In this document: piece after piece, positions 24,954 through 33,040 of the stretch | Layout of the letters: every line of letters begins with the position of its first letter | Position numbering within the stretch: the stretch's first letter is position 1 | Assembly (NCBI RefSeq): GCF_030209835.1 | Contig: NZ_JARVRF010000063.1 | Location: forward strand, 1 to 56,090 | Direction of reading: 5' to 3' | From: Arthrobacter sp. efr-133-R2A-120 | Lineage (GTDB): Bacteria; Actinomycetota; Actinomycetes; Actinomycetales; Micrococcaceae | DNA: 56,090 bases | Program-made: the position numbers and the translations under genes | Notes under the pieces: model-generated | What the model was told of the DNA's origin: nothing | The model's database searches: none | The model's input: the letters and a program-made list of their open reading frames with translations, nothing else

Positions 24954-25019
24954 CCCAACTGACTAGCATTTGTTGTCGTTTTGGAGGCTCATAACGACAA
25001 CAACTGCGAGTCAGTTGGG
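24954..25019. repeat. 66-bp palindromic intergenic repeat (copy 1)
   Basis: Two 27-bp arms (24954-24980 and 24993-25019), differing at two base pairs, surround a 12-nt loop. The arm begins CCCAACTGACT and ends TTGTTGTCGTT. A duplicated 21-bp stretch (CCGCAGTGCCCGGCTGACCCA) lies immediately to its left (24913-24957). The same element with perfect arms is at 36121-36186. Confidence 0.9.
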
Positions 25020-25031
25020 GTGTGTCCAGCC

Positions 25032-25523
25032 TCAGGCGGCCAGTTGCCTGAACCCGGCCCCGTGGTAGATGAGGGGCTCGGCGTCGTGGTTGATCTCCAC
25101 GGACTTCACTTCGAGGACGACGATCGCGTGGTCACCCGCGGGGGTTTCTGAGACCACTTCGCATTCAAGCACCAGCGCCGCGCCGTCGATCAACACTGCG
25201 CCCGCGTCGCTCGTTGAGGTCGCAAGGCCGGCGAATCGGTCCTGGGTCCGCGAGGAGAGCTGCAGGCACAAGGCTTCCTGACCTTGGGCCAAGACGGAAA
25301 CACCCAGTCGAGGGGCGCGCCGGAGCTTGGGCCACGTGGTGGAGGAGTTCTGCACCGCAAACATGACCAGCGGTGGTTCGAGCGAGACTCCCACTGTGAA
25401 GCTCGATGCCACCAGGGCCTCCGGCGCGAAGCCGACCATGGCACTGAAGGCCGCCACGCCTGAGGGAAATTGCGCGAATGCCTGCTTGATCGAAGCGGCT
25501 CCATCCACCGTTACCTGGGTCAT
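25032..25523 (-). CDS. Flavin reductase family protein
   Basis: The 163-residue protein is a flavin-reductase-like, FMN-binding split-barrel protein: FAQFPSGVAAFSAM, ASSFTVGVSLEPPLVMFAVQNSSTTW, LGVSVLAQGQEALC, and DHAIVVLEVKSVEINHDAEPLIYHGAGFRQL. Such proteins supply reduced flavin to partner monooxygenases. No monooxygenase gene is adjacent; instead an aldo/keto reductase is divergent across an AT-rich 245-bp gap. The specific partner is unknown. Confidence 0.9.
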   Translation of the reverse strand: MTQVTVDGAASIKQAFAQFPSGVAAFSAMVGFAPEALVASSFTVGVSLEPPLVMFAVQNSSTTWPKLRRAPRLGVSVLAQGQEALCLQLSSRTQDRFAGLATSTSDAGAVLIDGAALVLECEVVSETPAGDHAIVVLEVKSVEINHDAEPLIYHGAGFRQLAA

Positions 25524-25768
25524 GGCGGGTTCCTTTCTCTGTGGTTTCGTGCCTGCCTTTCTACTAATTCACTCGACGCCGATAACGGCAATATTTGTGT
25601 ATTCGCGTGTCGAATGAAGTCAATTCATAATTCGTCATTCCTTGTTTTCATTACCCCGTAATACGAAAAGCGAAGAATTTGTACGTTTTTCGAGTGCCCC
25701 GGCCACGATATGTGTAGCGTCGTGTCAATCCATTGCACAGCCTTGATTCTTCACGGAGGAAGCCGGAG
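25524..25768. promoter_or_regulatory. AT-rich divergent promoter region
   Basis: This gap between the flavin reductase and aldo/keto reductase genes is clearly AT-richer than its surroundings. It contains short inverted repeats, ATTCG-N5-CGAAT around 25607-25621 and CGAAAA with TTTTTCG around 25676-25701, which could be regulator sites. No regulator gene is adjacent, so I cannot name a binding protein. Confidence 0.4.
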
Positions 25769-26803
25769 ATGAGCCTCAGCGAGCTTCGAACCCTGGGACG
25801 CACAGGCGCCCTGATCAGCCCCCTTACCCTGGGAACCCTTAACCTCGGGACAGGCTCGGCGCCCACGGGCGCCGAAGAGAGCATCCGCATTATCCATGCG
25901 GCCCTCGACGCCGGCATCACTAGCGTCGACACCGCCGACATCTATTCGCAAGGCGAGGCAGAGGCCATCGTAGGCCGGGCCCTCCAAGGCAGGCGGGATG
26001 ACGTTTTCCTTTCGACCAAGTTCCACGGACAAATGGGGCCGAATCCCGCGCATGCAGGCAATTCCCGGCGCTGGATCATGAAAGCCGTGGAAGGCAGCCT
26101 GCACCGCTTGCAGACGGACAGGATCGACCTTTACCAGGCGCACCGTCCGGACTACAACACAGACGTCCTGGAAACCATCACGGCCCTTAACGACCTCATC
26201 CGGCAGGGCAAGATCCTCTACTACGGAACGTCGGTATTCACGCCGTCGCAGCTTGTGGAGGCACAGTGGATCGCCACCACCAACCACCTCATTCCGCCAG
26301 TGGTGGACCAGGTGCCCTATTCCTTGTTGGTCCGCGCGAATGAGCGGGACGTCTTCGCGATCACGCAGCAATACAACCTTGGCGTGCTCAGCTATGGACC
26401 GCTCGACGGCGGCTGGCTCTCCGGGAACTACCGCGTGGGAGTCCCCCAGCCCGCAAGCTCCCGTGCGGCGGCCGTTCCCGGGCGCTTCGACGTCTCGGCA
26501 CCTTTCAACAGGAACAAACTCCTGGCAGCCGATGCCTTGGGCCGCGTCGCCGAACGGCATGGGCTCACCCTTATTCAGCTTGCTGTCGGCTTCGCCCTGA
26601 ATCATCCGGCCGTCAGCAGCGTGGTTATCGGTCCACGCACGGAGGACCATCTGGTCGATTACCTCAAGGCCGCCGATGTTGTGCTTAACGACGCCGTCCT
26701 GGATGCCATTGACGAGATCGTGGCGCCCGGCACCAACTTCCTGGAGCGGGACGCTGGGACGGTCGTCCCGCACCTTGAATACGCGGAACTTCGACGCCGG
26801 TAA
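25769..26803 (+). CDS. Aldo/keto reductase
   Basis: The 344-residue TIM-barrel oxidoreductase has the catalytic tetrad positions DTADIYSQGEAE (Asp, Tyr), LSTKF (Lys) and QAHRPD (His), and NADPH-binding VVIGPRTEDHLVDYLKAAD near the C-terminus. It resembles the AKR11/general stress 69-type group. The start at 25769 (MSLSELRTLG) follows GGAGGAAGCCGGAG; an upstream in-frame ATG at 25733 would overlap the promoter. Substrate unknown. Confidence 0.92.
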   Translation: MSLSELRTLGRTGALISPLTLGTLNLGTGSAPTGAEESIRIIHAALDAGITSVDTADIYSQGEAEAIVGRALQGRRDDVFLSTKFHGQMGPNPAHAGNSRRWIMKAVEGSLHRLQTDRIDLYQAHRPDYNTDVLETITALNDLIRQGKILYYGTSVFTPSQLVEAQWIATTNHLIPPVVDQVPYSLLVRANERDVFAITQQYNLGVLSYGPLDGGWLSGNYRVGVPQPASSRAAAVPGRFDVSAPFNRNKLLAADALGRVAERHGLTLIQLAVGFALNHPAVSSVVIGPRTEDHLVDYLKAADVVLNDAVLDAIDEIVAPGTNFLERDAGTVVPHLEYAELRRR

Positions 26804-26857
26804 TCGGCTTTTCGTTGGAGCCGCAGGTTCGCGCGCCGACTATACTCGTTCGCAATC

Positions 26858-27253
26858 ATGACTAGCCTTCCAACTTCCGCCCAAACATCAAAAGCCGGCA
26901 ATGTGCGCATTGACGCCTGGCTCTGGGCGATCCGCGCTTACAAGACCCGTTCCGCCGCCACAACCGCTTGCAGGGCGGGGCATGTGCGAATCAACGGCAA
27001 CCCGGTCAAGGCGTCCCAGTCCGTGATTATCGGCGACACCATCCGTGTAAGGCAGCCTGGCTTCGAGCGCATCCTTGAGGTCCGGAGGCTCATTGCGAAG
27101 AGGGTGGGGGCCGAAGCAGCATCCCACTGCTTTACTGACCACACTCCCGAGCGCCCCGCAGCACCGGCCCTCGGGCTGCCGCAGCGGGATCGCGGCGCAG
27201 GTCGGCCCACCAAGAAGGACCGGCGCGACATGCAGAAGCTCAAGGGACAGTAG
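26858..27253 (+). CDS. S4-domain RNA-binding protein (Hsp15-like)
   Basis: The 131-residue protein carries an S4 domain at about residues 16-62 (VRIDAWLWAIRAYKTRSAATTACRAGHVRINGNPVKASQSVIIGDTIRV) and the C-terminal basic region RPTKKDRRDMQKLKGQ. Hsp15/HslR family members bind 50S subunits carrying stalled peptidyl-tRNA; function here is by family only. It is transcribed rightward after the aldo/keto reductase, 54 bases away. Confidence 0.88.
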   Translation: MTSLPTSAQTSKAGNVRIDAWLWAIRAYKTRSAATTACRAGHVRINGNPVKASQSVIIGDTIRVRQPGFERILEVRRLIAKRVGAEAASHCFTDHTPERPAAPALGLPQRDRGAGRPTKKDRRDMQKLKGQ

Positions 27254-27270
27254 CCCGCCCGACAGGCGGG
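27254..27270 (+). terminator. Short hairpin after the S4-domain gene
   Basis: Arms CCCGCC (27254-27259) and GGCGGG (27265-27270) directly follow the stop codon. The stem is short and lacks a T run, so termination is plausible but weak. Confidence 0.4.
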
Positions 27271-27394
27271 GCGGGAGGCTCACTGTTCGGCCCGTCGTCG
27301 GGCAGTTTTGTCCCTCGGCTCTGCAGGAGCGTGAGCGACGCGTAAAGTGGCAAGGGACGCCGATTCTGGACGCCGCGCTGCCGAAGGAGAGAAC

Positions 27395-28012
27395 GTGACC
27401 ATTGACTGGGACGAAAAAAGGGCCTTGCTACAGGAGCCCAACATTGCTGCCGTGACGCAGCTGTGCGACGAACTGATGGCCAAACGGCCCGGTTCCACCG
27501 TGCCTTACATCGATCCAGTGCATGACGAAGATGAATGCCGGATCGTCACCCTCCAGACCAGTCCCGGGCGCGCCCCCACCTCGGGATTCGTATCGCACCT
27601 CAACGACGACGACGCCGCCCGACGTGCGCAGCTGATCTATGACTCGGCCGACTTGGACGTCCGCTATGTCATGCCATGGAACTGCTACCCTTGGGTCCGC
27701 GACCCGGAACTGCCGCCGGCGCTGAGCGCACAGGAGAAGACCGACGGGCTCCGCCCCTTCCGCCAGTTCCTGAAGATCAACAAGAGAGTCTCCGCCGTCG
27801 TCGCGCACGGTGCTGAGGCCGCCGCCTTCCTGGCGCTCTTTGAGAAGACCTACCACTCACCGCTCCGGCAGCACGGGATCAAGGTCTACAAGGCCAGCGC
27901 GCTCGGCGGACGGGCATTTGCCCTGTCTGAAGCGAAGCAGCAGGAACTCCTGGCAAAGAACATCGAAACTTACAGGGACGCCATGCAGCGGGCAGGCATC
28001 CAGCACCTATAG
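27395..28012 (+). CDS. Uracil-DNA-glycosylase-superfamily-like protein
   Basis: The 205-residue protein starts at GTG 27395 with AAGGAGAG six bases upstream. The segments VTLQTSPGRAPTSGFVSH, YVMPWNCYPWV and VSAVVAHGAEAAAFLALFEKTY follow the order of UDG-fold proteins (motif 1, the NxxPW-type motif and the strand before motif 3), but the catalytic residues of known families are not all visible. I propose a UDG-like fold with DNA-repair activity unproven; a plain hypothetical is the alternative. The ribosome site is good and codon bias normal. Confidence 0.5.
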   Translation: MTIDWDEKRALLQEPNIAAVTQLCDELMAKRPGSTVPYIDPVHDEDECRIVTLQTSPGRAPTSGFVSHLNDDDAARRAQLIYDSADLDVRYVMPWNCYPWVRDPELPPALSAQEKTDGLRPFRQFLKINKRVSAVVAHGAEAAAFLALFEKTYHSPLRQHGIKVYKASALGGRAFALSEAKQQELLAKNIETYRDAMQRAGIQHL

Positions 28013-28024
28013 CTGGGGAAGCCA

Positions 28025-29041
28025 CTAGGCCGCCACCACGGCGCGAAGGACTTCCCTTGCAGTGTCTTCCCATCGTGGCAACTCACTGCTGGCCGCCTCG
28101 GCTGCTGACTGCCATCCCTCCCGTAGGGCAGGGTCGCTGAGCCATCTCCGCAGGAACTTCTCCAACGATCCGATTCCTGTGGTGAGATCGATCGCCTCAC
28201 CGGCACCGTGGGCTCCGAGCGCTTCGACGGCGCCGGTTCCTTTTCGGACCATCACCGGTATGCCGTGAACCAGGGACTCCTGGACCACGATGCCGAAGGC
28301 CTCCGAGTGTGAGATCAACAGACTGAGGTCAGCTCGGTTCCACTGCTCCTCCAGGGCCGGGCCGGAGAGCTCGCCTGTTGTTTCCACCCGTTTTTCTAGT
28401 CCGTTCCGGAGGATGCGCTCTTGCACAGCGGCGGCGTACGAGGAGTCTGCTTTGGTGGATCCGACCAGCGCTGCGGTCCACGCCAGATCCTTGATCCGGG
28501 CCAGCGCGTCGACAAAGAAGATCTGGTCCTTATTGGGCAGTAGGGCGCCCACCATGATGAAATGCGGCGCCGCTGTCGCTCGTGGACTCGGGCGTGCTTT
28601 CGATGGGAGATCTACCCCCGGGGTCGCCAAGTGCACGTTGCCCAGGCCTAGGGTTCTGGCCGTTTCGGCAGTCCGGGAACCAGTGCAGAGAAGACCTGTT
28701 GCAGCGCGCAGCGCGCTCGTTTCCACTGGTTCCTCCCCGGAAGGGGGCATGTGGAGCAGCACCCAGACACGGCACCCGGCAGCGGTTGCGGTCTCGATTT
28801 CCGCGGGTGCACCCGAGGCAATCAGGCCGTCGACAATGTAGATGGCGAGACCGCTTCCGGCAAGTGCAGCTGCAAAGCGGTTCCGGGCTCCGGCACTCCC
28901 CGAAGGCCAGTCGCCGTCGAGCTTGCAGACCGAGACCTCCGCGCCCAGGCCCCGAAGGGCTGCAGCCAGCCTCGAATTGTAGATGTTTCCCCCGGAACGA
29001 TGGCGCACATTCGCGGGCAAAATCATGCGGATCTTGACCAC
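28025..29041 (-). CDS. Glycosyltransferase, GT4 family
   Basis: The 338-residue GT-B fold enzyme has an N-terminal RSGGNIYNSRLAAALRGLGAEV donor-side loop, FIMVGALLPNKDQIFFVDAL at the domain switch, and the nucleotide-sugar motif SEAFGIVVQESLVHGIPV (E-x7-E). The GTG start at 29041 is preceded by AAGGGAG; longer frames add unrelated residues. No other polysaccharide genes lie nearby, so the acceptor is unknown. It converges on the UDG-like gene with a 12-base gap. Confidence 0.88.
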   Translation of the reverse strand: MVKIRMILPANVRHRSGGNIYNSRLAAALRGLGAEVSVCKLDGDWPSGSAGARNRFAAALAGSGLAIYIVDGLIASGAPAEIETATAAGCRVWVLLHMPPSGEEPVETSALRAATGLLCTGSRTAETARTLGLGNVHLATPGVDLPSKARPSPRATAAPHFIMVGALLPNKDQIFFVDALARIKDLAWTAALVGSTKADSSYAAAVQERILRNGLEKRVETTGELSGPALEEQWNRADLSLLISHSEAFGIVVQESLVHGIPVMVRKGTGAVEALGAHGAGEAIDLTTGIGSLEKFLRRWLSDPALREGWQSAAEAASSELPRWEDTAREVLRAVVAA

Positions 29042-29176
29042 GGGCTGCTCCCTTCCATCGTGCCGGCTGTTTGGCCTCACAGTCCTCAGACCGTGGTGTT
29101 GACCATATAACCCGGGCGGGTGACGGGGAAGGTGAACTGCATGTCCGGCGCGGGGCATCGGCGGTAGATTGTGGGC

Positions 29177-29734
29177 ATGGGACAGACTTCTTCAGACCGT
29201 CGGGATGTGTTCGCTGATTGGATCTTGGGTGTCGCGGAGTTCACCCATGCACACTGGTTCTTCGGCAATCTCTATGAGGCCATCGTCAAAATCCCGGACC
29301 GGGTCGCGTCCTCGGAAGCGAGCAGGGAAGTCCCTCGAACCCCCTTCGGAGCGGGAAGCCCCGGGCGCTACTACGCGCCGATCGCGCCTCTCAGCGCCCC
29401 TGCCGCCGTCGCTGCCCTTGTCGCCGGGTGGAAGCATTCCGACAATCGGGCTTGGCTGATGGTGGGTGCCGCGAGCTCCGCCACGGGGGCGGCCGCTACG
29501 GCGTACCTGCTTCGGTCCGTCAACCCCAAGCTGTTCTTCAGCCCCCAGCCGCTTGACGAGACGCAACGCAAGCCCCTGTTGAAGCGGTGGTACAGGGTCC
29601 ACGCCCTCCGGCTCACCGCCAGCGCGATTGCGCTGGCCGGCGTGGGACAACTACGTTTGGTGGCAATCCCAAGATCGCAAGACGCTAAAGAGAATCAACG
29701 GGTTGCTACAGGACATAGCCCGGCACGGCAATGA
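29177..29734 (+). CDS. DUF1772-like membrane protein with altered C-terminus
   Basis: The 185-residue frame starts at ATG 29177 (GTG 29171 is possible). The body resembles DUF1772/anthrone-oxygenase-type membrane proteins: FTHAHWFFGNLYEAIVKIP, YYAPIAPLSAPAAVAALVAGW and RWYRVHALRLTASAIALAGVG, with four hydrophobic stretches. From about residue 157 (DNA position about 29645) the frame runs out of phase through a yoeB coding sequence, so its last 25 or so residues are not ancestral. This suggests that a deletion joined it to the toxin gene. It may still make a functional protein, because the hydrophobic helices are intact. Confidence 0.6.
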   Translation: MGQTSSDRRDVFADWILGVAEFTHAHWFFGNLYEAIVKIPDRVASSEASREVPRTPFGAGSPGRYYAPIAPLSAPAAVAALVAGWKHSDNRAWLMVGAASSATGAAATAYLLRSVNPKLFFSPQPLDETQRKPLLKRWYRVHALRLTASAIALAGVGQLRLVAIPRSQDAKENQRVATGHSPARQ

Positions 29735-29888
29735 GGGCATCGGCAAGCCTGAACCCCTGAAACATGGTTTCCACGGGTATTGGTCACGGCGCACCACGGA
29801 CGAACATCGCCTGGTGTACAAGTTCGTCGAAACTGACGATGGCGTCGAAGTGCTTATCGCCGCTTGCAGGTACCACTACGGCAATTGA
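29628..29888 (+). pseudogene. yoeB: YoeB-type toxin gene lacking its 5' end
   Basis: From W at codon 6 the frame is plainly YoeB: AWDNYVWWQSQDRKTLKRIN, EGIGKPEPLKHGFHGYWSRR, DEHRLVYKF and the C-terminal AACRYHY. The Glu, Arg and C-terminal His of the RNase active site remain. The normal first strand (about 8 residues with its own Met) is replaced by DNA of the preceding gene. The only possible start is TTG 29628, with no ribosome site. No yefM antitoxin gene is upstream. YoeB cleaves mRNA on the ribosome, so an intact copy without antitoxin should be harmful; this is most likely an inactive remnant. Confidence 0.75.
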
Positions 29889-30940
29889 GGGAAATGCTGG
29901 CGGTTCCTGATCCGTGATTCGCCGAAGTCAACTCCCACCCGGCCGATCTCCCAAGGCCCGCGTCCCCGGTGCAATGGCCTGCCCACAGCCACATGGGGTA
30001 CCCAGCGAGGCGAGCGGAATCCAAGGGCAGGGGAGCTGAGGATGAAGTCGTCGATGTTGTCGACAAGCAGTTCATCCAGGAGTTCATGAAGCGCGTGTAC
30101 AAGGGAGACCTGAAAGTCATGCACCGAGGCGGGCACATCTACTTCCAGTCCGCACACTCCGCCGCTGCCCAGGACGATCAGCCTTTCGGCGCTGCCGGAG
30201 AAGGCCTCCAGTACCGGCAGCGCCTCAAGCCACGCAACAGTCCTGAGCAGGGCCGAATCGGCGCTGGTGTTGCCTTTGGTCCAATCAGCCACGTCCCGGC
30301 AAAAGTCATCCAGGACGCCCAAATGCAATAGCGTCATGTGCAATCCCCGCTGCCTGCGCAAGGCAAACACGTACCGCGCCAACTCCTCATAGTCCGCAGG
30401 CCCTGCCCCGACACCGAGGACCGGCACCTCCACTGTGATGGGCGGTGCTGTCTGTGTCGTTGAATCCCATCCCCCGCGCGGACGGTCGGCCATGGGAGTA
30501 ATTATGCTCCGGCAGCAGTTCGTCCGCCTCACGAATGCCGGTTCGACCGACTGGCCTATTGAGGCTCTCTCAATATCTGGGGCAGGAATCCCATCTGGAA
30601 CAAGTCCGTATGTCAGCGTAGTTCCCGGGCTAACCGATGCATCGACGAAGGCCGTTGCATGTTGCAACTGGACGATCTCTTGAACACCATCATTCTGCTG
30701 CACGTCGCCATAGCGATCGGCCCGTTCCACGCCCGCCACCGCGTCGACAATCGATGTGCGGTTTCCTTCGATGCGCGCACTCATGATGTTCGACATCAGC
30801 TGGAAGAGGTCCTTCAACTGCGAAAAGATCGCAGGATGAGCCGTTCCCTCGCCCATGTCGCTACGTATCCGTTCAAGCTCGATGATGGCCTTGGCGAGCG
30901 GAGAGCTGAACAGGAAGTCGGGAAATTCGATGGGCTTCAT
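29876..30940 (-). CDS. Frame joining a Fic N-terminal segment to a 2H-phosphoesterase
   Basis: The 354-codon frame has two unrelated parts. Residues 1-115 resemble the N-terminus of Fic AMP-transferases (FPDFLFSSPLAKAIIELERIRSD) and include SARIEGN, which fits the (S/T)xxxE(G/N) inhibitory motif. The catalytic HxFx(D/E)GNGR half is absent. Residues about 165-354 look like a 2H phosphoesterase, with HMTLLHLG (H201) and HVAVGRPL (H316). An internal ATG at 30493 (MADRPRGG) could start a separate 205-residue 2H protein, leaving the Fic part as a fragment. Base composition in 30500-31090 is lower in GC than the neighbours, which suggests transfer. It converges on the yoeB remnant. Confidence 0.6.
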   Translation of the reverse strand: MKPIEFPDFLFSSPLAKAIIELERIRSDMGEGTAHPAIFSQLKDLFQLMSNIMSARIEGNRTSIVDAVAGVERADRYGDVQQNDGVQEIVQLQHATAFVDASVSPGTTLTYGLVPDGIPAPDIERASIGQSVEPAFVRRTNCCRSIITPMADRPRGGWDSTTQTAPPITVEVPVLGVGAGPADYEELARYVFALRRQRGLHMTLLHLGVLDDFCRDVADWTKGNTSADSALLRTVAWLEALPVLEAFSGSAERLIVLGSGGVCGLEVDVPASVHDFQVSLVHALHELLDELLVDNIDDFILSSPALGFRSPRWVPHVAVGRPLHRGRGPWEIGRVGVDFGESRIRNRQHFPQLP

Positions 30941-31095
30941 CGCACCGAGATTTTCGCCAGGGTAGTCATAACAATTAAGTTAGCGCCCGGTCCAGCCCCT
31001 AGAAATCAACCAACTCGCCGCCATAAGAGCGTCAGACAATTAAGTCTGGGGCATTCAGCTTTTAAGTCGAGGGCCACCCGACAAGCCAGCGAATC

Positions 31096-31125
31096 TTGAC
31101 ACCACCCTGTGACCCGTGCCATATT
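31096..31125 (+). promoter_or_regulatory. Candidate promoter of the asparagine operon
   Basis: TTGACA at 31096-31101 is followed after 18 bases by CATATT (31120-31125). The predicted start point falls within a base or so of GTG 31132, so the mRNA for the GntR gene may be leaderless, which fits the lack of a Shine-Dalgarno. Confidence 0.5.
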
Positions 31126-31131
31126 CGTAGA

Positions 31132-31938
31132 GTGAACCTGTCAGACAGCCGGACAGCCGGACAGGCCGCCACTGGACAGCCAGCCGTCAGCCAGAAAGCT
31201 GCGGCTGGCCAGCGCACCGCCACAAGCGGCGCCGTCCCCCGGCCGGCCCAAGTGGCCCAGCCATCAAGCCCCCGGCCCCTCGCCCGCTTCAGTGCCGCGG
31301 AAGCTGTGTTCAGCGCCATCCGCCAGGACATCGAAGACGGAAACGTCGAAGTGGGGGCCAAACTCAGTTCTGAGGCCACCCTGGCAGCGCAGTACGGGGT
31401 AAGCCGCTCGGTGATCCGTGAGGCGCTCCGCTCCTGCACTGCGCTCGGGCTGACGGTCACCAAGACCGGCAAAGGCACGTTCGTCGTCGCCGACCGGGTA
31501 GCCAATGACCTCACACTCGGCCAGTACTCGGCACGGGACCTCAACGAGGCACGCCCGCACATCGAAGTCCCGGCAGCCGGCCTGGCGGCGAAACGCCGCA
31601 GCCCGGAAGAACTTGAACACCTCAAGGAAATCGTCAGTTCAATGGCAGTCGAGACCGACCCTGAGACCTGGGTCAGCCTCGACGCCAGTTTCCATTCTGC
31701 CATTGCCCGCGCAAGCGGCAACAAGGTCTTCGAAAGCGTCGTCGCAGACATCCGCGAAGCCCTTGCCCACCAATCCGAAACCTTGAACATGGTGGCCGAC
31801 CGCCAGCATGTTTCAGACGATGAACACCTCCGCATCGTCGAAGCCATCGAAGCCGGTGACGCCTCAGCCGCCGAAGCCGCCATGGCCGACCATCTCAGCG
31901 CCGTCAGCGTTGCGTTGGACACCATCCTCAGCAAATGA
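31132..31938 (+). CDS. FadR-type GntR regulator of the asparagine operon
   Basis: The 268-residue regulator has a polar Ala/Gln-rich N-tail (about 45 residues), then a winged HTH (LSSEATLAAQYGVSRSVIREALRSCTALGLTVTKTGKGTFV) and an FCD ligand domain with DASFHSAIARASGN and the later H-rich helix (ADHLSAVSVALD). It is the first gene of an operon whose asparaginase start overlaps its stop (ATGA), so it likely controls use of asparagine or aspartate. Effector unknown. GTG 31132 is chosen over an upstream in-frame start that lies inside the promoter. Confidence 0.9.
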   Translation: MNLSDSRTAGQAATGQPAVSQKAAAGQRTATSGAVPRPAQVAQPSSPRPLARFSAAEAVFSAIRQDIEDGNVEVGAKLSSEATLAAQYGVSRSVIREALRSCTALGLTVTKTGKGTFVVADRVANDLTLGQYSARDLNEARPHIEVPAAGLAAKRRSPEELEHLKEIVSSMAVETDPETWVSLDASFHSAIARASGNKVFESVVADIREALAHQSETLNMVADRQHVSDDEHLRIVEAIEAGDASAAEAAMADHLSAVSVALDTILSK

Positions 31939-32984
31939 TCCACCAACTGAAGGAAGTCATGCCCACCCCGCATGCAACGCGCACCGCTATGCCCGAAACC
32001 ACCCCGGCAGGGACGATTCCGCCAACCCCGCGCCACGTCCCCCTCGCGGAACAGACCCGCGACGGCCTGGTCGAGAGCGTCCACTACGGCTCCCTGATCG
32101 CCGTCGGGCCTGACGGTGAAACCCTCCTCGAAGCGGGCGAGCCCGACGCCGCGTTCTACCCGCGGTCCTCCCTCAAACCGCTGCAGGCGGTCGCCATGGT
32201 CCGCGCGGGGCTCAAGCTTCCGGAGAACCTCCTCGCCCTCACCGCTGCAAGCCACTCCGGCGCCACTATGCACCTTGACGGTGCCGCACGCATCCTCGAA
32301 ATGCACGGCCTGGACAAAAGCGCGTTGGAAAACAGCACCGACCTCCCTTATGGCACCGCCGAGCGTGAAGAATGGCTCCGCGCCGGCGGCAAGCCCACCC
32401 AGCTCGCACAGAACTGTTCCGGCAAGCACGCGTCCATGGCCGCCACGTGCGTGATCAACGGCTGGCCTGTCCAGGGCTACCTGCATCCCGAACATCCCCT
32501 GCAGGTGCTCGTGAAGGACACCATTACCGAACTCACGGGCGAAGACGCAGCGGCCATCAGCACGGACGGTTGCGGCACCCCGCTCTTTGCCCACAGCCTG
32601 CACGGCATGGCGCGGGCCTATGGCCGCATGGCGGCGGCGGACAACACGCAAGCAGAAGGCCAAGTAGCCCACGCGATGCGCGCTTTCCCCGAGATGGTGG
32701 CCGGCGAGGGTCGCGACGTCACAGCGATCATGCGCACGATTCCCGGGCTGCTTGCCAAGGACGGCTTCGAAGGCCTCCAGCTCATCGGCCTGGGGAACGG
32801 CACCGGCGTCGCCATCAAGATCTCCGACGGCGGCGATCGAGCCCGCATGCCCGTCACCGTCCGCGTCCTTGAGGAACTAGGGCTCGACGGCGGCCAGCTC
32901 GCCACGCTTGCCAGCGCGCCCGTGTTGGGCGGCGGCCACCCTGTTGGCGTGCTCCGTGCCGCGAACTTCCTCGCATCCAACTGA
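31935..32984 (+). CDS. L-asparaginase II family (Rhizobium type)
   Basis: The 349-residue enzyme probably hydrolyses L-asparagine to aspartate and ammonia. It belongs to the asparaginase II family (class 3, unrelated to the AnsA/AnsB fold): RSSLKPLQA (Ser-Lys pair), TAASHSGATMHLDGA, QNCSGKHASM and STDGCGTPLFAHSLHGMA. The product feeds aspartase downstream. Start options are ATG 31935 (overlapping the GntR stop), 31959 with AAGGAAG close by, and 31989; conserved sequence begins only near residue 40, so all are compatible. Cytoplasmic. Confidence 0.92.
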   Translation: MIHQLKEVMPTPHATRTAMPETTPAGTIPPTPRHVPLAEQTRDGLVESVHYGSLIAVGPDGETLLEAGEPDAAFYPRSSLKPLQAVAMVRAGLKLPENLLALTAASHSGATMHLDGAARILEMHGLDKSALENSTDLPYGTAEREEWLRAGGKPTQLAQNCSGKHASMAATCVINGWPVQGYLHPEHPLQVLVKDTITELTGEDAAAISTDGCGTPLFAHSLHGMARAYGRMAAADNTQAEGQVAHAMRAFPEMVAGEGRDVTAIMRTIPGLLAKDGFEGLQLIGLGNGTGVAIKISDGGDRARMPVTVRVLEELGLDGGQLATLASAPVLGGGHPVGVLRAANFLASN

Positions 32985-33040
32985 CTTCGACTGAGTCCAA
33001 CTGACGCAGCCAAACAAGCACAAAAGACCTAAGGACAGCA

